A stretch of 64,000 bases of DNA from Theocolax elegans (lineage: Eukaryota > Arthropoda > Insecta > Hymenoptera > Cerocephalidae), in assembly GCA_026168455.1 (NCBI GenBank), contig CM047426.1:41091313-41155312 (forward strand). Direction: 5' to 3'. A program made the translations under genes and the position numbers. This document shows, piece after piece, positions 53,752 to 64,000 of the stretch. Position 1 is the stretch's first letter, and each line of letters opens with the position of its first letter. The notes beneath the pieces are model-generated. The model was given only the letters and a program-made list of their open reading frames with translations, was not told the DNA's origin and ran no database searches.

Positions 53752-53820
53752 TTATATCTAGAGACGAGATGCCTGGACTCTACTGATGAGCCCACCAGGC
53801 ATACTCAGGGCGAAATATAA
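53752..53820 (+). ncRNA. Type III hammerhead ribozyme, array copy 9
   Basis: Identical motif; cleavage expected after C53758. The unit behind it is truncated at 54054, next to the 14-bp direct repeat. Confidence 0.9.
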
Positions 53821-54068
53821 TTTTTTCTTTTTTTTTTTTTTTTTTTTTTTTCCGTCTTATTAAGGTTTTATTAATTTCATACTACAAACAACTAAATTTT
53901 ATATTTTTGTTGACCTAGCTTGTCTTAGTCTTTTTTCAAACACTCATCCTGTGAGGTTTATTAAGTGGCTGGTATTAATACAGTCCGCCTTACTTGAGAT
54001 GTTAAGAATATTTCTTTGGCTTGTAAAGATCGATAAATTCATATATCTTAAAACCTAAAAATATTTAT

Positions 54069-55030
54069 GTTCGAAGTTAGTATCTTGTCTTTTAATACAT
54101 TAGATAGTAATTACTGCGCATGCTCGCGATAAGCGGCAACGCCGCATTGACTGCAAACTCGATGAAATGGTGGGAAATGTAAACTTTTTCTTATTAATGT
54201 TATAGAATTAATGAATATGAATAATATTATATATTATTCATGTAAATTTATTATTTTCAGATAACTATTATTTTAACGAATAATGATTATAATTTAGATG
54301 GTAAATGGTAAATCATGAAAATAAAATCAATTCGATAAACAAATTTATTTATTTCTAATAGCATTGATCACAGCATACGTTGTGAGGCAAGCCTCACTTA
54401 ATTATTTATGAAAAGAACTCAGTGTGAATAAGTAAAGTGATGGAGAGAAGTAAGTGTGAGAGAGATGGATATATAGAAGTGACAAGTGAAGGTTAGGACT
54501 ACGGTAGTTGTATATACCGGCCCGAGCCACTCTCATTACCGGGAAATCGCGAATGAGAGTTTATGCGAGAATAATAAAAAGGAATATTTCGGTTTGTTGA
54601 GGATGATGGATACAAGGGAAGGATTGGCGGTTAGTAACAACACGTAGCACGGGACCGACTGTGTACGAGATCAAGGTACACCGTCCCGTGGCGACACCGT
54701 AAGAATATCGGCAAACTGCCGACGGCACCGATCACCGCGTGCGCGCGCGAAGCCGAGAGAGATAGAGATAATAGGCATGATGTTAGTTTTACCGGTAACT
54801 GGTGCCCAATTAATTAAAATCGTTACCGGATAATAATTATTAATTAATTATTATTATTTATTTGTTGTAAGCCACAGTGACACGTTGCACTACGGGAACG
54901 ACTCGTTAAGAATCAAAAGTGCAACGTTACAACGTTGATACAAATTTCTTTGGGTAGTATTAATTATAACATAAATGCTTTAAATAGTATATAACATCTT
55001 TCTTTACTAAAACAATAAACAAAGTAAATA
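54069..55030. other. Interval with possible LTR end and primer site
   Basis: At 54792-54812, taccggtaac is followed by TGGTGCCCAA, similar in layout to the LTR end plus primer site of TE-A. No matching second LTR is in the window, and the left part (54380 gtgaggcaagcctcac, a perfect small palindrome) does not show an LTR start. Otherwise unassigned. Confidence 0.3.
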
Positions 55031-55035
55031 ATAAT

Positions 55036-56088
55036 TTATTTTGATAACTGAATGAAAATACTTTTGATTATCTTCGAATTATTTGTTACGCGAGGCTTTC
55101 CTTGTACACTTTCACGCAATAATATTGCTAAACCATCATAGCCTCCAGTCTCGTAAGCTTTTTCCAATATTGTTATATTTATACCAGCTTTTGAAAGTTT
55201 AGATTTCATATTCGTTGATATTTGAAGATGTTTTAAAGAGTTTTTACAAGTTTTAATTTTTTCATTCCTATCTTTTGCATTGACTATAAAATCAAAATTC
55301 TGAGCATGCTTGCATATATTAATCTTATCATGGCAGATTTTTACCAATAATTTTTTTAGGATAATAACATTATTTAATGCATTATGAGCATCTTGAATAT
55401 CACTTTTATCTAAATAATCTTCTGCTAAAGCTCCTTGACTAAATTTTTTTCTTTGCGTAAGCAAATTTTTGAACACATATAAACTGTCACAAAAATCGGT
55501 GACGAATAACTTTAACTCTTTTATAAGATCCACAGTTAGAGCGAGTTGGATGATTCTTGGGGCATCAAACCTAAAAGGAATCATATAAAAATAAATAAAA
55601 GCAATTCAATATGGAATTTAAATTTATATAATATAAATACCTATAACAATTATGTGCCAATAAAATTACAGGACGATTTTGGCGCTTTAAAAAGTAAAAA
55701 AAACTTAATGATCCATCTCGAGGGGACAATGTCAGTACTTGTTTCTCTTTATAATACATTCTTTTATTACAAATCTTTAAATTAGTAACTTCAGATTCTT
55801 TCTGGCTAATACTTCTTTTAGGCATCAAATAAACATTAAACTCATCATTTTCACAAACAGCAGCAATCTACAAATAAAAAGTATTATAAATATACAAAAC
55901 GTACAGTAGAATAAAAATTTGGTATTTATTACTTGAACTATTTCGTCGGACATTTGAAAACCAGTAGTTTCAATATCAAAAATAACTATTTTACAATTCT
56001 CATAGCTAACATTTTCTGTAATACATAAAAATATCTTAATTAATGACAATAGGCGCAAATAAATTATAGTATAAAAAATTAATCGTAC
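55036..56088 (-). pseudogene. DEDDh 3'-5' exonuclease part of MULE gene, with introns
   Basis: Spliced reading on the minus strand gives VIFDIETTGF (Exo I, D and E), then after two introns LLAHNCYR-FDAP (Exo II) and DAHNALNN (Exo III). Introns with GT-AG ends lie at 56016-56088, 55868-55932 and 55571-55640 (73, 65 and 70 bp), and the frame is kept across them. In Exo III the family has H-x4-D; here the Asp is Asn (AAT codon), which should impair metal binding. The tail GKPRVTNNSKIIKSIF matches the end of this protein family as I recall it. It follows the transposase part in the same transcript direction. Confidence 0.75.
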
Positions 56089-57265
56089 CAGATATAAGTA
56101 CTTCATCAATAAGGTCTGCAGTAGTAAAGTAACCAGAGCCAGATTGATACGATACACCTTCTCGGTTAGATGCCAATAAATTTTTATACGATCTTTTTTT
56201 TTAATTCTAAACGTCTTCTTTTAATAGGTATTCAACTTCTTGTTTAAGCTTCTCTAATGAATCGATCTTCTTTGTTTTCGAGACCGTTTAGAATGTTCGC
56301 CTAGTGATAAATTCAATGATGAATTAAGTTTTACAATATATTTGTAGCCGAGATTTTTTTGACATACTGCTGTTGCTACTCGATAGCAGAGAGATTCTGA
56401 GCCACCGTAAAATAATGCTTTTGGGTGTTTAGAGCAAACTGTGTTGTTAAATGATTCATTAGGTTGACTAGATCCACATGGTGCTATTGACATCGAACTG
56501 TTTACAAACGGTTCTAAAATTTTTTTAATTGCTGTTCCAATTTCTCATCTGATAAGCACTGACCGTTTTTAAAGTACTTATGTAGGTGAGTGCCATTGTC
56601 CGATTTTAAGCAAAATGATCTGCATTTCTCATGATTACCGAAAGCATGAGGCACAATGTTTTCCAATGCATGTTTTACTTGCTGTACGTCACCTTTATTT
56701 TGTTTTATTGCAAGAGAGAAAACTTTAGAAAAATATTCTCTAAGATAAGCACTTAACTTAATATCGTACAGTTTACTATTAAAAGTTTTTTGTATGGTTA
56801 ACATCAGACCATTTTTCAATTGCATAATGTGACAATCTCTCAAAGCTGCTATTGCACATGAGTCATCATCACCAATGATTACTTTTACCCTACATTGCAT
56901 ATTTACAAAGTGTTCATTTTTTAATAATAATTGCACTGCCATATCGGCCTCCATTGATTTAGATGTTCCACTGTAATTTTTTCTGCAATCATGCTTTACT
57001 TTTTTATTGATACTACATTGCTTGCAATAAATGTTACGACAAGCATACGCAATAACCTTATTAGAAAAATGTCCAATTAACGATGCATGCCCTAAGAAGC
57101 AATTCAATTAAATAAATTCACTATATTTAACTTATAAAAAATTAAAAGCAATAGAAAGTATCACTAAAACTATTGCGTTGACGTCCTCTTTTGGGCCAAG
57201 CTGCATCGAATGAACCTATCAAATCTGCTACGTCGTTGTTTGGGTCCAGATAATCCTTGTTCATA
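56089..57265 (-). pseudogene. Mutator-like transposase domain part of MULE gene
   Basis: Exons on the minus strand: 57265-57165 (DVADLIGSFDAAWPKRG), intron 57092-57164, then 57091-56089. The second exon reads GHFSNKVIAYACRN, CRKNYSGTSKSMEADMAVQLL, VIIGDDDSCAIAAL and NIVPHAFGNHEKC, the signature order of the eukaryotic Mutator-like transposase domain often seen with an exonuclease. Several frame breaks lie in or beside A-runs (near 56520, 56280, 56228 and 56198), and a further exon must lie upstream of 57266. Either a decayed element or one with homopolymer sequencing errors. Confidence 0.7.
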
Positions 57266-57949
57266 CTAATAAAATGATGAATAATAAATTGACGTAACAA
57301 AACTTAACTTGCACAGATATACGAAAATATTTGTTATTATTTTGCCATTTTATATTATTTTATCTTTAAATTAACTTATAATATTTAATTAAAAGTTTAC
57401 ATTATTGGTACATTAAGTTTACATAATTAAGTGATGGGGTGTCAAAGGTAATAAATAGTTTCGTATTTTCAAAATATTTTCATTTTATGTTTATTTATAT
57501 ACAATATATCTTAAATATATTTGTTATAAGTCTAAAAAAATTGATTTTTAATTTAATTACAACTCTTACAACTATAAACTTAATAATTACAATTCGATAT
57601 AGTATACTAAACATATTTTTTTAATTTGTGATAAACATGATTATGTTAATAGAAATTACTACATTTTCATTTTAAACACCAAAAATGGGCTTAAAAAATA
57701 ACGTAACTTTATAGATCCAAAACTCAACTAAAATATTATTGAAAAGGTAAAAGGCACAATTGTGCAAAATATTTAATTTTAAATTGTCACATATGATAAA
57801 TCTACTATCATACTTCCAAATTAATTACTATTTACTTTAATGAAATCTATATTATATTAAAATGCTTCCTTACTAATTTTCTCCAACCTAAAACACCTAT
57901 ACATTCAAACATCTATTACACATACACATATTTTATTGTAAAAATCTAT
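57266..57949. other. AT-rich interval upstream of MULE gene
   Basis: Begins with an acceptor-like ttttattag on the minus strand, so an upstream exon is expected, but I cannot find it. The rest is AT-rich. Confidence 0.5.
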
Positions 57950-58214
57950 ATTATATTAATATGCTCACATATATATTCATATATATACATATATACATAT
58001 ATGCATACAAACACACATTCATACACACATACATATACACACATGCATACATATATACATATAAACACACATAGCTACACACATACATACAAACATATAC
58101 ATACATATGCGTTGAAGATAATTTTGATAATTTTTTTCAGTAGATTTTTTTAAAAATGGTTAATATTGGGTGGGGAGTGTAATTTAAAGAGGGGGGGGGG
58201 CAAATTTGACCAGG
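57950..58214. repeat. (ACATAT)-type microsatellite and flank
   Basis: A long stretch of acacata/catatatac motifs (57960-58110) followed by a G9 run at about 58191-58200. Confidence 0.8.
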
Positions 58215-61200
58215 TCACCCTGGCCACCTGGACATCGTCTCCAGGAAGTGATAATTTTTTTTTCAAATTCATGCATTTTAGCATGTAGACTTCTAAGTAA
58301 ATGATATTCGGATGACTTTGAGGTCACCCTGGACACCTAGACATCGTCTCTAGGAAGTTACAATTTTTTTATCAGATTCATGCATTTTGGTATGTAGACT
58401 TTCCAGTAGATGATGTCCGGATGACCTGGAAGTCACCTAGGCCACCTAGACATCGTCTCCAGGAAGTTACAATTGATTTATCAAATTCATGCATTTTGGC
58501 ATGTAGATTTTCTAGTAAATGATATTCGGATGACTTTGAGGTCACCCTGGACACCTAGGCATCGTCTCTAGGAAGTTACAACTTTTTTATCAGATTCATG
58601 CATTTTGGTTTGTAGACTTTCCAGTAGATGATGTCCGGATGACCTGGAAGTCACCTAAGCCACCTAGACATCGTCTCCAGGAAGTTACAATTGATTTATC
58701 AAATTCATGCATTTTGGCATGTAGATTTTCTAGTAGATGATGTCCGGATGACCTGGAGGTTACCCTGGTCTCCTAGACAACGTCTCCAGGAAGTGATCAT
58801 CTAAATATAAAAATAAAAAATCATAAACAAAAAAAATTCGAACTTTTGAACTATGTAAAAGTTTGTTAAAATCCTTTACCCAAGTATTCTAATACTTTTT
58901 TTCAAATACTTAATTTGAAAAAAAATATTCGACGAATTCTTTGTTTCGAATCAATATTCGAAATGAAGTATTCGACGAATACTTCCATTCGAATACTGAA
59001 TTCATTTTGAAGGATTCGCCAAATACTCCTTCGAATACTTTAGTAATCGCTTTTAATCAACTTCTACATTGTTCAAAAGGTTGAATTTTTTTTTTTTGTT
59101 TTTTATACTTTTTTTCTCATTTTTTCATTTTTTCATTTTCCCTCTGCATTTTAGGCTTGGGAATATCATATTTTATGAATATGGCTGCATTAAAAATGAG
59201 TATTATTATCATTTTTTTGTTTCAAGTAATATATTTGTAAGTGCTATTTTTTTGGTTGCTGCTTTGTTTAAATATATTTATTATTAATTAATAATAACAA
59301 TTGTAAGTATTATTGTTTTTAGTTGTTGCTTTGATTAAATATACACTATAATTAATATTGATATTGATATTAGTTGCTGCTTTGTTTAAATATACATTAT
59401 TCAATTAATGGTAATATTTGTTAGCGCATCTATTTGTAGTTGCTGCTTTGTGTAATATACATTATTAAAATATTAATAACATTTGTAATTGATATTATTT
59501 TTATTTGCTGCTTTGTTTAATATACAATATTAATATTATTTACTGTTTTTTTTAAATATACATTATTAAATTATTAGTAATATTCGTAAGCGTAACTATT
59601 TATAGTTGCTGCTTTGTATAAATATATACATTATTAAAGTATTATTAACTATTTGTAATTGATATTGATATTGGTTAGTGCTTTGTTTCAATATACACTT
59701 TTAAATTATTGGTGGTATTTGTGTGCGCAACTGTTTGTAGTTACTGTTTTGTTTAAATATAAATTATTAAATTATTAGTAATATATGCAGGCGCAACTGT
59801 TTTTAGTTGCTGCTTTGTTTAAATATACATTATTCAATTAATGGTAATATTTATTAGCGCATCTATTTGTAATTGCTGCTTTGTTTGAATATACAATATT
59901 AAAATATTATTTACATTAAAATATTATAAACATTTGCAATTGATATTAATATTATATGCTGTTTTTTTTAAATATACATTATTAAATTATTAGTAATATT
60001 CGTAAGCGTAACTGTTTATAGTTGCTGCTATGTTTAAATTTAAATAAGATAATACCAACTGAATTTTTAAATTCAATAACTCCAAATGGACTTTCTCCAC
60101 ATATTTTAAAATAATATTACTATAACAAATATTACTATTAAAATAATTTACATTTAATCAAATTAAATCAGCAACTAAAAACAATTGTGCTTACTAATAT
60201 TACAAATATTTGATAATGTATATTTAAATAAAGCAGTAACTTAAAACAATAGCACTTAAATATATTACTAATAATTTATTAATGTATTTTTAAATAAAGC
60301 ATGAACTAAATAAAATATCACTTACAAATGTTAATAATAATTTAATAATGTACATTTAAACAAAGCAGCAACTAAAAACAGTTGCGCTTACAAATATTAC
60401 TAATAATTCAATAATCTATATTTAAACTAAGTAGCAACTAATATCAATAACAATTACAAATGTTAATAATACTTTAATAATGTATATATTGAAACAAAAC
60501 AGCAACTAAAAACAATATCAATTGCAAATGTTAATAATACTTTAATAATGTATATATTTAAACAAAGCTGCAACTATAAACAGTTACGCTTACGAATATT
60601 ACTAATAATTTAATAATGTATTTTTTAAAAAAAACAGCAAATAATATTAATATTAATTACAAATGTTAATAATATTTTAATATTGTATATTCAAACAAAG
60701 CAGCAATTACAAATAGATGCGCTAATAAATATTACCATTAATTGAATAATGTATATTTAAACAAAGCACTAACCAATATCAATATCAATTACAAATAGTT
60801 AATAATACTTTAATAATGTATATATTTACACAAAGCAGCAACTATAAATAGTTACGCTTACGAATATTACTAATAATTTAATAATGTATATTTAAAAAAA
60901 ACAGTAAATAATATTAATATCAATTACGAATGTTAATAATATTTTATTGTTAATAATATTTTAATATTGTATATTAATAACAAAGCAGCAACTACAAATA
61001 GATGCGTTAACAAATATTACCATTAATTGAATAATGTATATTTAAACAAAGCAGCAACCAAAAAAAATAGCACTTACAAATATTACTTGAAACAAAAAAA
61101 AGATAATAATACTCATTTTTAATGTGGCCATATTCATAAAATATGATTGTCCCAAGCCTAAAATGCAGAGGGAAAATGAGAAAATGAAAAAATGAGAAAA

Positions 61201-61925
61201 CAAGTATAAAAAACAAAAAAAAAATTCGACCTTTTGAACAAAGTAGAAGTTGATTAAAAACGATTACTAAAGTATTCGAAGGATTATTCGGCGAATCCTT
61301 CAAAATGAATACAGTATTCGAATGGAAGTATTCGTCGAATACTTCATTTCGAATATTGATTAGAAACAAAGAATTCGTCGAATACTTGGGTAAACGATTT
61401 TAACAAACTTCTACATAGTTCAAAAGCTTGAACTTTTTTTGTTTATGATTTTTTATATTTATATTTAGATGATCACTTCCTGGAGACGATGTCTAGGTGA
61501 CCAGGGTAACCTCCAGGTCTTCCGGACATCATCTACTAGAAAATCTACATGCCAAAATGCATGAATTTGATAAATCAATTGTAACTTCCTGGAGACGATG
61601 TCTAGGTGGCCTAGGTGACTTCCAGGTCATCCGGACATCATCTACTGGAAAGTCTACATACCAAAATGCATGAATCTGATAAAAAAAATTGTAACTTCCT
61701 AGAGACGATGTCTAGCTGTCCAGGGTGACCTCAAAGTCATCCGAATATCATTTACTTAGAAGTCTACATGCTAAAATGCATGAATCTGATAAAAAAATTG
61801 TAACTTCCTAGAGACGATGTCTAGGTGTCCAGGGCGATCTCAAGGTCATCCGAATATCATTTACTTAGAAGTCTACATGATAAAATGCATGAATTTGAAA
61901 AAAAATGATCACTTCCTGGAGATGA
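58215..61925. mobile_element. Foldback-like element: 3.7 kb palindrome of tandem subrepeats
   Basis: Left arm 58215-60050 and right arm 60090-61925 are reverse complements over most of their length. The outer parts are tandem arrays of 109-bp units (catcgtct at 58233, 58342, 58451, 58560, 58669, 58778; mirrored at 61484, 61593, 61703, 61812). Next comes a gaatactt/cgaat-rich block and a 200-bp block (ttgttcaaaaggttgaattt...). The inner parts are repeats of ttgctgctttgtttaaatata type. Long inverted repeats made of tandem repeats are the hallmark of Foldback/Galileo elements. No transposase inside. Confidence 0.8.
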
Positions 61926-62489
61926 TTTTTTTTTTTGATAAAGCGGAGTTTCAGTGGTCCAACTGGTGGTGAAACACCATAACTTCAACCCTTTAATCTT
62001 TTTAATTAACCCAAAATTATAAAAAAGAATTTAAAACTATGGAAATTTGTCATATTTTGGCAATACTTTAAAAAATGTCAAGAAAGTGATGAAAAATAAC
62101 TGTTTGATTTTAACACTGATCATTTCGGCTTCGAATTAATTAGAGGACCAAAATTATGGCTAACTTACTTTTTTTATAGTATAACAACATACTAAATTTG
62201 TAATAAAATCGGTTCATCCAACCCCCTCCGCACCCCCCAAATGAAAAATATTTTATGTGTGTACATTTTAAATATATAAAATATGTGGACATAATTCACT
62301 TTCTTACTGACCACACGCACACACAGCTTCTTTGTAATAACCTATAATGATCATTTTACATAGACAGAATATATATACTTATTTTTTACTATTTGTCATC
62401 TTTATTTTCTTTCTGTATTTTATTTCTATCATTACTAGCGCCAAAATTTAACAGTATACTTATCTTTCCTTAACTTACACCGTTACAGA
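61926..62489. other. Interval without recognised gene
   Basis: AT-rich sequence with no frame, RNA or transposon end that I recognise. Confidence 0.5.
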
Positions 62490-62940
62490 GCCATTTTTTA
62501 AAAATAATTACTACCTTTTCATAAAAAAATTATAACACTCTTTTTGAGTTATGTCGGCAAGGTAAACCGCCATTTTCCCTTACACATTGACTTAATACAA
62601 GTACTATACCAAAATGTCAACATATTTAATATAGGACGCTTTATAATGAATATAAATCATTATAAAGTGATATAGATATGATAAGTATATATATAAATAT
62701 ATACCAAAATATCAACATATTTGATATAGTACACTTTATAATGAATATGAAACACAAATCTTTTTAAAAATAATTACTACTTTTTCATAAAAAAATTATA
62801 ATACTTTTTTTGAGTTATTTCGGCAAGGTAGACCGCCATTTTCCCTTACACATTGACTTAATACAAGTACTATACCAAAATATGAACATATTTAATATAG
62901 TACACATTATAATAAATATAAAACACAAATTTTTATAATT
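62490..62940 (+). repeat. Two direct copies of a 267-bp repeat
   Basis: aaaataattactac...ttcggcaaggta[a/g]accgccattttcccttacacattgac occurs at 62500 and again at 62767 with about 95% identity by eye. The second copy is shorter at its right end. Confidence 0.7.
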
Positions 62941-63034
62941 ATATAAACTAAATGTATTGACTGTAATATTACACATATAATATTACAATATATAAAATGC
63001 CGCCGAACGAGCGTTAGCGAGTGAGGCAACTGTT

Positions 63035-63470
63035 GCTAGTATATCAAAAGGCGCGATAGCGCCTGACGCAAGTATAGCGCGAGAGCCATTATAGACAGCT
63101 AATTTAACCCCTCAGATTTTGTATTCATTATTTTGATTATTACATTAATAAATATATGTATAATCGATCAAACCCCACATTCCCTATTTAATTATCTTCA
63201 CTCAACATTAAATTTTGTGTAAATTCATCGACACATACTAGAGAAAAATCAAGTGAAAGAATTTGCTTGTTGATTTCCTTTAACTCAATTTTTGCTATTT
63301 CCGTGTTTTATTGTCTCTTCCCTTTTTATATATATATGTCTATAGAATTAGTTTCCAGCCCGGGACAGAGCGCGTACACATGTAAAAACTCGTGTCAGAC
63401 TCTGAAAAATTCAGCGCGAGGGCGCTACTGTTACGCTCGGTTTACTTGCAGCAGTTGCAGTTGTCATGTT
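63035..63470 (-). repeat. Dispersed repeat R2, minus-strand copy
   Basis: Reverse complement of 6657-7066: the hairpin aggcgcgatagcgcct (63038-63055 region), the segment gctctcgcgctatac, and gtcagactctgaaaaattc all correspond. Divergence is higher in the middle. Confidence 0.6.
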
Positions 63471-64000
63471 TTGTGGTTATATTTTTTTTATTAAGTACTG
63501 CTAAATTTTCAAATTCTAAAATTAATCGGGGGGTCTTTGGATATATATATATAAATTGATCAATCGGTACTTATGCCGACAAATTCTTACGGGAAATGGG
63601 AATTGTGCTTACTTTGGGGTAATTATGCCGACGTCAGCATATACTGTTCAAATTTTTAATGAAAATAATAAGGGAACATTTGGAGTTTTGGATATTCCAT
63701 TGGCCATAGATTTGCATCAAGTAGTTAAAGAAACACCTTTTTGGATAATATTGTATATACTCCAATAATATTTGTAAGAAATCTTAAGTTACACTTACAA
63801 GGGAAGTACATGACCTCCGGGAAACGGATCTCATCCTAACTTTGGTATGTCTTTTATAATATAAAAATATGAAGAAAGCCAAGTTATCTCTTGCCAATGG
63901 CCACTTTTACGGAAGTTATTCGACATCCAATAATAATAGCAGTAAAAAATACTTCCAATTCGGTCGCTTATAACTCGGAAACAAATAAAGATAAACAATT
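63471..64000. other. Unassigned right end of the window
   Basis: A 70-codon frame (63556-63768) looks weakly protein-like (FGVLDIPLAIDLHQVVKETPF), but I do not recognise it and it has no clear start context. It may continue beyond the window. Confidence 0.25.

Larger units (their letters stand above)
39235..54054. repeat. Hammerhead-ribozyme tandem array (about 566-bp units), split by TE-A
   Basis: Units of 562-570 bp. Cleavage-site positions on the plus strand are 40718, 41287/50924 (split), 51490, 52055, 52623, 53189 and 53759; on the minus strand 39597 and 40159. Orientation inverts at 40310/40311. Each unit has one hammerhead, a T-run of about 22-29 (A-run in the minus units), and about 450 bp of AT-rich unique sequence without a frame. 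The whole block is bounded by the 14-bp direct repeat CTAAAAATATTTAT (39221-39234 and 54055-54068). Units are nearly identical. Confidence 0.92.

Noticed and set aside
59069..61369. Mirrored Phe-rich frames in the Foldback-like element
   Set aside because: T-rich low-complexity translation of the same arm sequence on both strands; no protein features.
6657..63470. R2 copies as terminal inverted repeats of one 57-kb element
   Set aside because: The block between them is a patchwork of unrelated and nested elements, a third R2 piece lies at 27573, and the two copies have diverged in the middle; independent copies are simpler.
1..64000. CRISPR arrays, rRNA genes, bacterial operons
   Set aside because: None seen; the tandem repeats have no constant short repeat with unique spacers, and all coding sequence is of eukaryotic transposon type.

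Overview
This window is eukaryotic, repeat-dominated DNA, most likely from an insect and probably an ant or other hymenopteran. The evidence is an AT-rich background with many arthropod-type transposons (Ty3/Gypsy, Penelope-like, Helitron, P-like, Tc1/mariner, MULE), short 65-73 bp GT-AG introns in one gene, and a TRIM with ATAT-type target preference. There are no bacterial operons, rRNA genes or CRISPR arrays. I could not confidently identify any ordinary host gene; one possible host exon lies at 25970-26138.

Layout: (1) 1-6644, a decayed minus-strand Ty3/Gypsy element of CsRn1 type (TE-1). (2) 6657-11560, nested repeats: repeat R2, a host repeat R1 interrupted by a Penelope-like element (PLE) with hammerhead-like motifs, a 1.4 kb TIR element, and a Tc1 transposase relic. 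(3) 12835-16372, a 1769-bp tandem duplication, each unit holding a 0.95 kb foldback MITE. (4) 17064-17922, a complete TRIM whose LTR holds a tRNA-like pol III promoter. (5) 17945-23725, a P-element/THAP9-like transposase relic, a satellite array, and a decayed Helitron interrupted by a second copy of that satellite. (6) 24283-30600, minor repeats. (7) 30862-37350, a decayed Gypsy element (TE-B), an assembly gap of exactly 100 N, and an opposite-strand fragment of TE-B. (8) 37900-39163, Gypsy leader and PLE debris plus a MITE. (9) 39235-54054, a tandem array of about 566-bp units, each with a complete type III hammerhead ribozyme, split by a young intact Gypsy element (TE-A, 41287-50918). (10) 55036-57265, a decayed multi-exon gene pairing a Mutator-like transposase with a DEDDh exonuclease. 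(11) 58215-61925, a 3.7 kb Foldback-like palindrome built of 109-bp subrepeats, followed by R2 again.

The most striking system is the hammerhead array. Nine ribozyme copies (seven plus, two minus) keep the full catalytic core, three stems, and 8 nt of perfect loop I-loop II complementarity. The array contains an inversion and is bounded by a 14-bp direct repeat, which suggests insertion of a multimeric, self-cleaving, retrozyme-like element. TE-A landed in stem III of one ribozyme; its 4-bp target duplication rebuilt most of that stem. Other notable points are an AT-hook in the integrase tails of two different Gypsy elements, a textbook -1 frameshift signal in TE-A, duplicated covarying hairpins in the TE-1 leader, and a satellite inserted in the Helitron with a 19-bp duplication.

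All family assignments come from motifs read by eye. No database search, folding program or alignment tool was run.
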